This document shows, in pieces, positions 8,489 to 16,117 of a stretch of 31,590 bases of DNA. The position numbers were made by a program, and so were the translations under genes. The notes under the pieces were generated by a model. It did not search any database and was not told where the DNA came from. It was given only the letters and a program-made list of their open reading frames with translations. Each line of letters begins with the position of its first letter. Positions within the stretch are counted from its first letter, which is position 1. The DNA is from Candidatus Heimdallarchaeota archaeon LC_2 (GTDB lineage: Archaea > Asgardarchaeota > Heimdallarchaeia > Heimdallarchaeales > Kariarchaeaceae), in contig MDVR01000087.1 of NCBI GenBank assembly GCA_001940725.1, forward strand, positions 1 to 31,590, read 5' to 3'.

Positions 8489-11400
8489 GCTAGCTGCTCC
8501 CTTCGTTTCCTAGTCGAGGACTTGGTTTTCTCTTTGTATTGCGTTTCAGGCTGACGTAGATTCAACATATCTTTTTGTGCTTGGTATGACAGCATTAGAT
8601 GATCTAAATCTTGATAAATCTGTGATTTCAACTCATCCAATCTCATTGACACATCTGGATTATCCGCATAATTAACAAATTTCAATATCCATGTCAGATC
8701 AAAAAATGGATCTTTTTCATCATTACTCATCTTATAATTTGAATGCTGGTACTGGTTTAACTTATGAATAAGAACTTCTGCTTGACTGTTCTGTGTCTCT
8801 ACATTCATAACATTACATATATCATTGTAGATCTCTGAAATAATTTTTCTTGATATTTCGATGTCGTCAATCCTGCCAGCATGAGAGTCAATTATTGTAT
8901 CTATCTTATTCTTGTATCTTTTCATTAAATTATCATGTAATGGTAGCAAGATATTATCAGGTAGTTTTGATGGTTCGAAGAATATTTTTTCCTCAAATAG
9001 ATGTTTAAGACCATCTCTACTCATCAATTTAAAAATCTCCTCACCTTTTAAATTTGACCAGTACTTGAATAATAATTGGAAATCAACAATTTCTTCATGT
9101 GTTTTCTTACCAATGGCTGGAAGTTTTTTCCAATCAATATTTATCTTGATCAATTCACCTACAGTGGATGTTTCAAGTACTCCCGTTAACATTTTCTTGG
9201 TTTTAGTATTGAAATTGAAAAGAGAAATTGGCAATTTCTCTAAGGCAAATTGATGCCTGGATAGATCAATAGACATTTCCCAAGATGGCTGGAAGAAATA
9301 GAGTGTTTTTGATGTATCATTTTTGACACTCTCAATTCTCTTATTTATCCTCTGAGTGAATATTTCCTCATCTGCATTTAATTCTACTTGGTCACTCTTA
9401 AAATCAGTATTTTGCCTTTCCTGTAAGAAGGCCTCTTTTTGCTCTTTGAGCAACTCCCTTGCAACTCTATCTCTGGCTGCCTTTGTCAGTCTCGGTTTAA
9501 CTTCAGGTTTCTGTTCATCTTCCTTCTCATAAGTGAGAATTTTAATAATCTCTTTATTGGTGAAATTATCAGGTTGGGCTTCTTCATCATCAAACCGATC
9601 ATATTCATTTAAGGTTGTATCCAAGTTCTTTGTACCCTCCTTTTCTTTGTGGTCGACATCAACCATCTGACTCTCTTCAATTGTAGTAGGATCTGAGGGA
9701 CTGATTATCCTAATCTTAGGAAGAGTTTTCATATCAGCCATTTCTAGTACTTGATCTTTCTGAGTTAGTATTTCTTGTTCCACAGTATACAATTCGGTCT
9801 GATATCTTTTTACAAATGATTTGATAAACTCGTCATGATTAGTGATCCATGAACCACCATCGATGATCTTAGTTATTTTTAGATAAATTCCATAAGCAAT
9901 TGGTGCTAATTTTGTGAATTTGTCATAATACGCAAGTGAAAGTAATTTCGGCCAGTTGAGAAGAGCAACTTCATATTTTATTGTCCCCTGTTGTCTGAAT
10001 TTTTCCATAATTGATGAGGAATTAATCATGATATTCTGAATATTGATTCCCTTTTGTTTTAGATCAGAACACAAAGAATTCAATTGACGAAGCGATTTGT
10101 CTACATAATCCTTCCCCTTTTTAGTTAGATCAACAATGAACATATCTCGTGAGGGGTGTAAGGTGATCAGTCCATTATCTTTTAATTTATCCAGTGCTTT
10201 GGATTTAACCTCATCTATAGATAGCCTACTATCTTTAGCCATATAAAATTGGTATAGGTTTGATAAATTGGCAACAAGTGTATCTAACTGCTGGAAAATT
10301 GATTCTTGAGTTAACACTGGTTGATTTTGTAAAAGTTGATCGTAGATCTTCTGATTATTAAATATTTCATTGTACTGCCTGAGAGCGTCGTCTACCTTGA
10401 GTATTGACTGATCATCAGAAGGTATATAGTCAGCTTTTTTTTGGCTATTCTTTTCCGATTTGATTTCTTTTGGTTTAGTATCTGGAATAGTTTCTGGAGT
10501 AGGAATAGTAGGGATTGGCTGAATTGATTTATTTTCCTTATCGACTTGAGTAACCTGAGTAACTTGACTTTCCTGTGTTTTAGTGGTTACGTTCGGCTTT
10601 TCTTCAATATCAATTTGATTTTGTTCTACTTCGGCATTGACCTCTTCTACCCCTTCATTGATATCTTCTTTCTCAACATCAGAAATTGGTGCCTCTTCAA
10701 CTGGATCTTCTTCCAGTGGATCTTCATCCTCAGTATCATTAATCGGCTCTTCTGTCTCTGTATCTACATTCACAAATGGATTATCTATCTCTATTTCAGA
10801 AACCTCATCAACATGTTCCACCTGGTCTTGTGTCCGATTAATCGACCTCTCATAATAGATAACCGAGTTGATCAGATCTTCACTTGGATCTGTAACAAAT
10901 ATCCTGCGAAAAGGGTGATCAGGTAGCAGTAAACAACTCTTCTCAAATAATGGAATACGTTTCTTCCCATCCTCGTACTCGGAAAATTTATTTTTGGTTA
11001 TGAATTTGCGAACCTCATTATTATAGGACAGAATGATTTTAGGCATGGTATTAAAACGGGATTCTTTCATTCTGGTTGCTCTATGAACCTTACTTACATC
11101 ATCGAAACCCGTATTCTTGTCATCAAGTATAACCCGAACCTTATCCATTGTCATTAACGCTGATAGTTCATAATCATTGATCACAATGGAATGAATCGGG
11201 TCGCCCTCAATATCCGCTTTAAGAGAAAGCGTGTATAACAAAAGTAGTATATCTCTGAAAGTATAATTTTCCATGGAGATATATGCTCTCCTTGGAAGTA
11301 AGAAATCATCCTTAGAACAATCTAATGTAGAAATTAGTTTCATTTGATTAAAAACAGATAGTAGACTTCGGGCTACGATGTCATCGGTCAGATTAATTTC

Positions 11401-12621
11401 GTTTTCAAAAGAATCAACCAATTTTTCCAAGAGTTTATCAAAGGAATCAACTTGTGACATAAGTTCCCCGAAAGCCTCCCGGATATCAGACCAGTATTGA
11501 TTGAATTCAGCAGCAATATTCTGTTTCGGGGAGTATGTGAAGAGCGCACCAACCAGTCTGAAAAAAGGCATCCAAACTTCAAAGGGATTATTTTTTATTA
11601 TCTCTAACAAATCTAAACGAAGAGTAATTGGGTCAATTTCTGAATATCCCAATGGTCTAGGGCCACCAACTACAACTATCGAGGTATCTATTTCTTTTAT
11701 TTGAGGGGTTTTTATTGACTCCAGATAGAAAGAGTAGGTAAGTAACCAAGATTGAAATTTATCATGATCTGCATGTACTACTATTGATGATCCAGGTATT
11801 TGTGAATAATTCATAATCTCGCCATCATCCAAATATAGCCGGAAGCAATAGTGTGAAGCTGAAATTGTCTCTTCCAGAACCGCAGATGTAAATCCATCAA
11901 TATCATAATTATAATCAATCTCATCACTGAGTTTCGAGGTCCTGGAGATGCGATCAATCAAACGATAAATAACTGCCCGATCGATTTTTTGCATCTGAGA
12001 ATGTTTCTGTGTAGATTGGAAAAAACTAATCTGAAAATTCTTGTTGATCTTAGTCAAAGAAGACATATCCAATAAATTGGGGTACTGATCTAGCATGTAA
12101 TGCTGATCAACAAGTCCAGTGACAATCTGAGATCGGACATCGGATTCTGGGTGTATTAAGCTCTTGGTACTGTATTCAACACCTACAATTAGAAATACAT
12201 TTTCTTTTGGAGAATTAATGATATGGATATCTACGTTATTTTTAATAAGATGACTAAGGTAGGATGAGATGTTTTTATCTCTGACTGTTTTTGTATCAAT
12301 CGTGGATTGATTATGTAGCAGATATTTATCACGAAGACTTCTGTAAGTTACCTCCTCATCAATTAGAGGCGAAGTGTTATACCTCAATTTTTTAATTGTT
12401 TTAGAGGTTTGTTTGGGAAGTTGCTTCTCATTAAATATTTCGAGTTGACGGGGAAAGGTGATAGCAGCAATTCTAATAAACTGAATACTGAGTGATTCTT
12501 CACTGTACAATTTCTTTCTCAACACTCCCCTGTCTGTGTATTCCAGGGATATAGTTGGATATGCTCGGTCGATTGATTTTTTTACGTCATTTGACGGATT
12601 GTCGTTTGATTGGGGAAGCAT
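8485..12621 (-). CDS. Giant multidomain protein with winged-helix and alpha-CTD-like HhH
   Basis: 1378 residues, soluble, no signal peptide and no Walker A motif seen. Residues 1-590 form an unrecognised globular region. Residues about 595-730 are an acidic, low-complexity linker (EDEDPLEEDPVEEAP, then repeated QVTQVTQV and Pro/Thr/Lys). Residues about 790-840 look like a winged helix (DEVKSKALDKLKDNGLITL then DLTKKGKDYV). Residues about 1125-1180 (STVGELI...LPAIGKKTHEEIV) match the pattern of the helix-hairpin-helix domain of the bacterial RNA polymerase alpha C-terminus. A basic tail ends it (KTKSSTRKRREQLA). The domains suggest nucleic-acid binding or transcription-linked work; that is inference. 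First gene of the unit with 7295-8488. The TATA box about 26 nt upstream supports ATG 12621 and a leaderless mRNA. Confidence 0.8.
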   Translation of the reverse strand: MLPQSNDNPSNDVKKSIDRAYPTISLEYTDRGVLRKKLYSEESLSIQFIRIAAITFPRQLEIFNEKQLPKQTSKTIKKLRYNTSPLIDEEVTYRSLRDKYLLHNQSTIDTKTVRDKNISSYLSHLIKNNVDIHIINSPKENVFLIVGVEYSTKSLIHPESDVRSQIVTGLVDQHYMLDQYPNLLDMSSLTKINKNFQISFFQSTQKHSQMQKIDRAVIYRLIDRISRTSKLSDEIDYNYDIDGFTSAVLEETISASHYCFRLYLDDGEIMNYSQIPGSSIVVHADHDKFQSWLLTYSFYLESIKTPQIKEIDTSIVVVGGPRPLGYSEIDPITLRLDLLEIIKNNPFEVWMPFFRLVGALFTYSPKQNIAAEFNQYWSDIREAFGELMSQVDSFDKLLEKLVDSFENEINLTDDIVARSLLSVFNQMKLISTLDCSKDDFLLPRRAYISMENYTFRDILLLLYTLSLKADIEGDPIHSIVINDYELSALMTMDKVRVILDDKNTGFDDVSKVHRATRMKESRFNTMPKIILSYNNEVRKFITKNKFSEYEDGKKRIPLFEKSCLLLPDHPFRRIFVTDPSEDLINSVIYYERSINRTQDQVEHVDEVSEIEIDNPFVNVDTETEEPINDTEDEDPLEEDPVEEAPISDVEKEDINEGVEEVNAEVEQNQIDIEEKPNVTTKTQESQVTQVTQVDKENKSIQPIPTIPTPETIPDTKPKEIKSEKNSQKKADYIPSDDQSILKVDDALRQYNEIFNNQKIYDQLLQNQPVLTQESIFQQLDTLVANLSNLYQFYMAKDSRLSIDEVKSKALDKLKDNGLITLHPSRDMFIVDLTKKGKDYVDKSLRQLNSLCSDLKQKGINIQNIMINSSSIMEKFRQQGTIKYEVALLNWPKLLSLAYYDKFTKLAPIAYGIYLKITKIIDGGSWITNHDEFIKSFVKRYQTELYTVEQEILTQKDQVLEMADMKTLPKIRIISPSDPTTIEESQMVDVDHKEKEGTKNLDTTLNEYDRFDDEEAQPDNFTNKEIIKILTYEKEDEQKPEVKPRLTKAARDRVARELLKEQKEAFLQERQNTDFKSDQVELNADEEIFTQRINKRIESVKNDTSKTLYFFQPSWEMSIDLSRHQFALEKLPISLFNFNTKTKKMLTGVLETSTVGELIKINIDWKKLPAIGKKTHEEIVDFQLLFKYWSNLKGEEIFKLMSRDGLKHLFEEKIFFEPSKLPDNILLPLHDNLMKRYKNKIDTIIDSHAGRIDDIEISRKIISEIYNDICNVMNVETQNSQAEVLIHKLNQYQHSNYKMSNDEKDPFFDLTWILKFVNYADNPDVSMRLDELKSQIYQDLDHLMLSYQAQKDMLNLRQPETQYKEKTKSSTRKRREQLA

Positions 12622-12640
12622 ATATGTTATTATGTCATGA

Positions 12641-12659
12641 ATTTATTATAAGTAAAAAT
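12641..12659 (-). promoter_or_regulatory. TATA promoter of the 1378-aa gene
   Basis: Minus strand ATTTTTACTTATAATAAAT; TATA core centred about 26 nt before ATG 12621, predicting a start of transcription at or next to the ATG. Confidence 0.6.
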
Positions 12660-12715
12660 ATGAATTAATCGATTGGTTCATTATTAAGAAAGTTTCAATC
12701 TTAATAATTCTATGA

Positions 12716-12743
12716 AATGCGTAGTATGCTCACAATACGCATT
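12716..12743. repeat. Conserved inverted-repeat element, copy A
   Basis: AATGCGTA and TACGCATT arms (8 bp, perfect) around a 12-nt loop. The inner 23 nt (12719-12741) match the element at 14435-14457 at 18 of 23 positions. It lies about 100 nt beyond the stop of the NHL gene and between it and the promoter of the 1378-aa gene. Confidence 0.6.
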
Positions 12744-12845
12744 TGTAAATTTGTTAAATAAAATTGTTGGATATAGATCCAATTATCGATAACTGATCGA
12801 TCTGTTCAAAATAGTAAAATCACTGTCAATACAAGTAGGTTAATA

Positions 12846-14330
12846 CTACTTTCTCGTTTTTCTGAGTTTGAAAACACCTAATATCGCGATACCAAGTAAT
12901 GTGGGAATTAATAGTAAGGACGCATCTTCAGTCTTTACACTGGTTTTGATCAGAGTTTCTGTCGATCTATCACCCTGTTCAGTCATTGTTTTTGTTATAG
13001 TATCAGCAGATTGAGATTCTGTAGTTGTTGGCCCTGTAACTGTTTCTGTATCAGTTTCTGTTATGGTAACATGGGGAGCTAATTCACCGGACACTTCTTC
13101 TGACAATATGCTCTCTCCGGTTGTAGTAACTGCACTAACTGCATAAAAATAAGTCTGATTCAAAACTACTTGAAAGTCATCGTAGATCAAATTCGATGTT
13201 TCTACTAAAAAAGTAAAATCATTAGTTTGTTGACTTTTGTAAATTCGGTAAGAAATTACAGGGGTGGTAGCACTGTCTAAGGGAGGGTTCCAAGTTAAAC
13301 CAATACTGACAAGACCCACATGCGCTTTTATCTGCTGAGGAGGGGAATTGTTCTGGAAAATCTGGACACGATGGTTGTTAAAATCAGCCACAAAGATATG
13401 TGTCCCATTGACTGTTATATCACCAGGTAAATCGAATTGTCCATCTCCAGTACCAGTACTACCAAATTTAGACACAAAATTCCCAGCTAGGTCGAAAATC
13501 TGGATGCGATCATTTCTAGAATCAACTACAAATATATGAATCCCATTAACTGTTATACCACTGGGAATGTTGAATTGTCCATCTCCAGATCCAAAATTGC
13601 CAAAATTATTCACAAAATTCCCTACCAGATCGAAAATCTGAATGCGATGATTATTAGAATCGGCCACAAAAATATGAGTCCCGTTGACAGTTATACTACG
13701 AGGACTACTGAATTGCCCATCTCCAACGCCACTACTGCCAAATTTAGTCACAAAATTCCCTGCTAGATCGAAAATCTGGATGCGATCATTATTAGTATCA
13801 GTTACAAAGAGATGCGTCATATTGAATGTTACGGCATAAGGACCACTGAATTGTCCATCGCCAGTGCCACTACTGCCAAATTTAGCCACAAAATTCCCTT
13901 CCAGATCAAAAATCTGGATGCGATGATTGTTAGAATCAGCCACGAAGATATGTGTCCCATTGATTGTTACACCATTAGGAAAATCGAATTGCCCATCTCC
14001 AGATCCAAAACTGCCAAAATTAGCCACAAAATTCCCTTCCAGATCGAAAATCTGGACGCGATGATTGTTAAAATCAGCCACAAAGATATGAGTCCCATTG
14101 ACTGTTGCGCCATAAGGCTTATTGAATTGCCCATCTCCAGATCCAAGACTACCAAATTTACGCACAAATGTTGGATTTACTGCAGTATTAGGTTCTCCTG
14201 AGACATGTAATGCATTAACTGGGATATTAGAATATAGTTCTCCTGATAATATGCTGAGCACAACAATCAGCAAAATTAAACGTTGAAAAATTCGTGATAC
14301 ATTCGTCACTTTTGTGACATTAACCATCAT
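12846..14330 (-). CDS. Surface six-blade NHL beta-propeller with FN3 and anchor
   Basis: 494 residues. The signal segment lies near residues 12-40 (LILLIVVLSILSG). Six tandem NHL repeats of about 46 residues follow (near 57-331); each has GDGQF, NGTHIFVAD, then (V/I)QIFDL and GNFV, which fits one closed six-blade propeller. A fibronectin type III domain lies near 332-420 (TWNPPLDSATTPVISYRIYK). A Thr/Glu-rich stalk (TETDTETVTGPTTTE) leads to a C-terminal membrane helix (LLLIPTLLGIAILGVF) and KLRKTRK. It is therefore displayed outside the cell; NHL propellers usually bind proteins or sugars. The near-identical blades suggest recent internal duplication. A TATA-like TGTATAGTAA is about 43 nt upstream. 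Paralog of 19465-21014. Confidence 0.88.
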   Translation of the reverse strand: MMVNVTKVTNVSRIFQRLILLIVVLSILSGELYSNIPVNALHVSGEPNTAVNPTFVRKFGSLGSGDGQFNKPYGATVNGTHIFVADFNNHRVQIFDLEGNFVANFGSFGSGDGQFDFPNGVTINGTHIFVADSNNHRIQIFDLEGNFVAKFGSSGTGDGQFSGPYAVTFNMTHLFVTDTNNDRIQIFDLAGNFVTKFGSSGVGDGQFSSPRSITVNGTHIFVADSNNHRIQIFDLVGNFVNNFGNFGSGDGQFNIPSGITVNGIHIFVVDSRNDRIQIFDLAGNFVSKFGSTGTGDGQFDLPGDITVNGTHIFVADFNNHRVQIFQNNSPPQQIKAHVGLVSIGLTWNPPLDSATTPVISYRIYKSQQTNDFTFLVETSNLIYDDFQVVLNQTYFYAVSAVTTTGESILSEEVSGELAPHVTITETDTETVTGPTTTESQSADTITKTMTEQGDRSTETLIKTSVKTEDASLLLIPTLLGIAILGVFKLRKTRK

Positions 14331-14430
14331 TAGTTAAGGTTTTTCAAAGCACCGAGTTTTTCTTCTTAATTACTATACATTTGAAAGCAATATATTGATA
14401 TCTAATATTGACCAAGCAATTCTGAAATCT

Positions 14431-14460
14431 AAGTGCGTATTATCATCCTAATACGCACTT
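14431..14460. repeat. Conserved inverted-repeat element, copy B (perfect hairpin)
   Basis: Arms AAGTGCGTATTA and TAATACGCACTT pair perfectly over 12 bp around the loop TCATCC. It sits between divergent genes (NHL start 14330, plus-strand start 14638), so it is an unlikely terminator and a good operator candidate. Related to 12719-12741 and, more weakly, to 15738-15754. Confidence 0.7.
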
Positions 14461-14637
14461 CCAAATAAAGAAGTTTCAATTAAATTTAAACTGTCGAACA
14501 TCTCAAACTAGCTAATTCTTTGAAATACGGTGTACTGATCGATCGATATTCAAGGAAACAATAAATTGATATAAATTACAAATGGTGGAAAACACTACTC
14601 AAAAGCCTTAAGAATATTACTAATTAACAAAATATGC

Positions 14638-15354
14638 ATGTACAGATTATATGCAAAACTGATGTTTTTGACTTTATTTTTTGTTTTAACTGGAAGTGCG
14701 TTAACACCTGTTTCAACTAAACTAGACACTACGAAAATCGGTGTCGCAGCAGGAGACAAAAAGTCTTGGGAAATCATTAAACTGACAACAACTGGAGAAT
14801 TTGATTATTTAATTGGCCCTAGCAAGAAAGGAGATAAAATTAGTATTGAAGTCGTCAGTGTTACATTGGATAGTTATAACCGTATCACTGTCAAGACTAA
14901 GCTACCAAATGGAGATGTTAGTGAACACCCAATGGGGTTAGATGATATTGATGATTCAAAACTTATTATTTTCACAGATTGGGGCTATTGGGAAGCATAT
15001 GCGGAAATGCGGAACTGGGATGTGGTTGATGGTAGTGGTACGTTTGGACGTTCATACTCCAGTACACAAACATACACTGAAAGTAATCGAACTCTTGATC
15101 GGATTGACTTCTTTGGGGATATTTCCCAAGAGGAAATTTCTGAAAGTGCTGAATATGATAAGTCAACTGGTTTCTTGAACAAAAGAAGTTTGACTGACAA
15201 GATAACCTATACCAACGGAAATACTAGTCTGTTAGAATACGAATTGGGCTCCCCGGGCTCTGATGATATATTGTTACCTAGTTTCGAATTCACAACGATT
15301 TTCATTACATTCTCTTTAATATTCATTCCTATCATCCATAAAAGAAGAAATTAA
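14638..15354 (+). CDS. Secreted protein with C-terminal membrane anchor
   Basis: 238 residues. The hydrophobic N-terminal segment (LMFLTLFFVLTGSALTPVS) is a signal peptide; the body is beta-rich with many Asp/Ser/Thr; the C-terminal helix (FEFTTIFITFSLIFIPII) ends in HKRRN. Same exported and anchored plan as its neighbours but no family recognised. A TTAAGAATATTA element about 25 nt before the ATG is a plausible TATA box. The perfect hairpin at 14431-14460 lies in the shared divergent control region with the NHL gene. Confidence 0.75.
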   Translation: MYRLYAKLMFLTLFFVLTGSALTPVSTKLDTTKIGVAAGDKKSWEIIKLTTTGEFDYLIGPSKKGDKISIEVVSVTLDSYNRITVKTKLPNGDVSEHPMGLDDIDDSKLIIFTDWGYWEAYAEMRNWDVVDGSGTFGRSYSSTQTYTESNRTLDRIDFFGDISQEEISESAEYDKSTGFLNKRSLTDKITYTNGNTSLLEYELGSPGSDDILLPSFEFTTIFITFSLIFIPIIHKRRN

Positions 15355-15486
15355 TACATAATTTATTGCCATAAATCATAATTAATACTATATGCTTTGT
15401 TGAAAAATTCTCAATGTCCAAAATTGTTCATTTCCAATAACAGGATGAAATTATATACAAAAAATCGTATAACCAGTTCCCTTTTC

Positions 15487-15684
15487 TTATTTCTTGGTAA
15501 CTGTGCCATCAATGACAATGGTTTGGCGTTTTATAACTCCCATCACATGTCCTATAATAGATTTTTGTCTCTGATTATGAGTGTATTTCCATAATTTTGG
15601 AAAATTCTTGTAAAGTCTCAGACTTCTATGTAGAAAGCTCTTAGTATCACGATCCGCAGCATTAGATTTTGATTCCGCAGTCAT
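15487..15684 (-). CDS. Small basic protein of unknown function
   Basis: 65 residues, clearly basic (RDTKSFLHRSLRLYKNFPKL, then HNQRQKSIIGHVMGVIKRQ). The balanced composition and a TATA-like TTCAATAATAG about 24 nt before ATG 15684 favour this strand over the overlapping plus-strand reading at 15397-15594. It may bind nucleic acid, judged from charge only. No family recognised. Confidence 0.5.
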   Translation of the reverse strand: MTAESKSNAADRDTKSFLHRSLRLYKNFPKLWKYTHNQRQKSIIGHVMGVIKRQTIVIDGTVTKK

Positions 15685-15732
15685 TTGAATACTATATCAC
15701 TATTATTGAATTGGATCTATCGAAAATATTTC

Positions 15733-15754
15733 AAATACGTATTTTCATCCAATT
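15733..15754. repeat. Palindrome related to the inverted-repeat element, copy C
   Basis: AAATACGTATTT (15733-15744) is a perfect 12-bp palindrome. The stretch 15738-15754 agrees with 14436-14452 at 14 of 17 positions, sharing CGTATT-x-TCATCC. It lies about 50 nt upstream of the small basic gene, a possible operator position. Confidence 0.4.
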
Positions 15755-15864
15755 GTGCAATTCGCATAATTTATGAAACTAGTATATCTTTAATCAATTA
15801 ATGAGTTTAATCATAAAACATCTAGTTGCATTCATAGGTGTTAGATCATTGGAGTTGCATCGTG

Positions 15865-16116
15865 TTATAATGCTCTTTCCAATTCCATCAGACTAATAGT
15901 GGTGACCACAACAATCACAAATCGGATAAAATTGTAAGAAAGTATCTCGAAATTAAATTTATTTGAATACCATCCTTTATTACCAAATCCATAATTATCC
16001 TGGTGCCCTTGATTTTTTATATTTTGTTCGATCAATCTTTGTGTATTAAGTGGCTTGATACTCAAACCATCCTTAGCTGTGGCTTGCTGGATCTCTTTCT
16101 TACTCATAGTACTCAT
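15865..16116 (-). CDS. Small tail-anchored membrane protein
   Basis: 83 residues: a hydrophilic N-terminal part (SKKEIQQATAKDGLSIKPL) and a single hydrophobic helix close to the C-terminus (FIRFVIVVVTTISLM), followed by only a few residues (ELERAL), so a tail-anchored topology with the body in the cytoplasm is likely. Its ATG is one base past the TAA of the 955-aa gene, and GGTGA inside the last codons of that gene sits 6 nt before the ATG, so the two are probably made together. This suggests a membrane tether for the 955-aa protein. Function unknown. Confidence 0.7.
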   Translation of the reverse strand: MSTMSKKEIQQATAKDGLSIKPLNTQRLIEQNIKNQGHQDNYGFGNKGWYSNKFNFEILSYNFIRFVIVVVTTISLMELERAL

Positions 16117-16117
16117 T

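Noticed and set aside
10546..10926. Plus-strand Ser- and Phe-rich ORFs
   Set aside because: Antisense shadows of the acidic low-complexity linker of the 1378-aa protein.
12846..14200. Tandem DNA repeats as a CRISPR array
   Set aside because: The repeat unit is about 138 nt, in frame and coding; there are no spacers.
13348..14201. Several plus-strand and one minus-strand ORFs inside the NHL gene
   Set aside because: Periodic shadows created by the tandem NHL repeats in other frames.
15397..15594. Plus-strand ORF of 65 residues
   Set aside because: Overlaps the minus-strand basic gene, which has better composition and a TATA box; this reading has none.
15801..15896. 31-codon hydrophobic plus-strand ORF
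   Set aside because: Overlaps the end of the tail-anchored gene and has only a weak TATA-like upstream signal.
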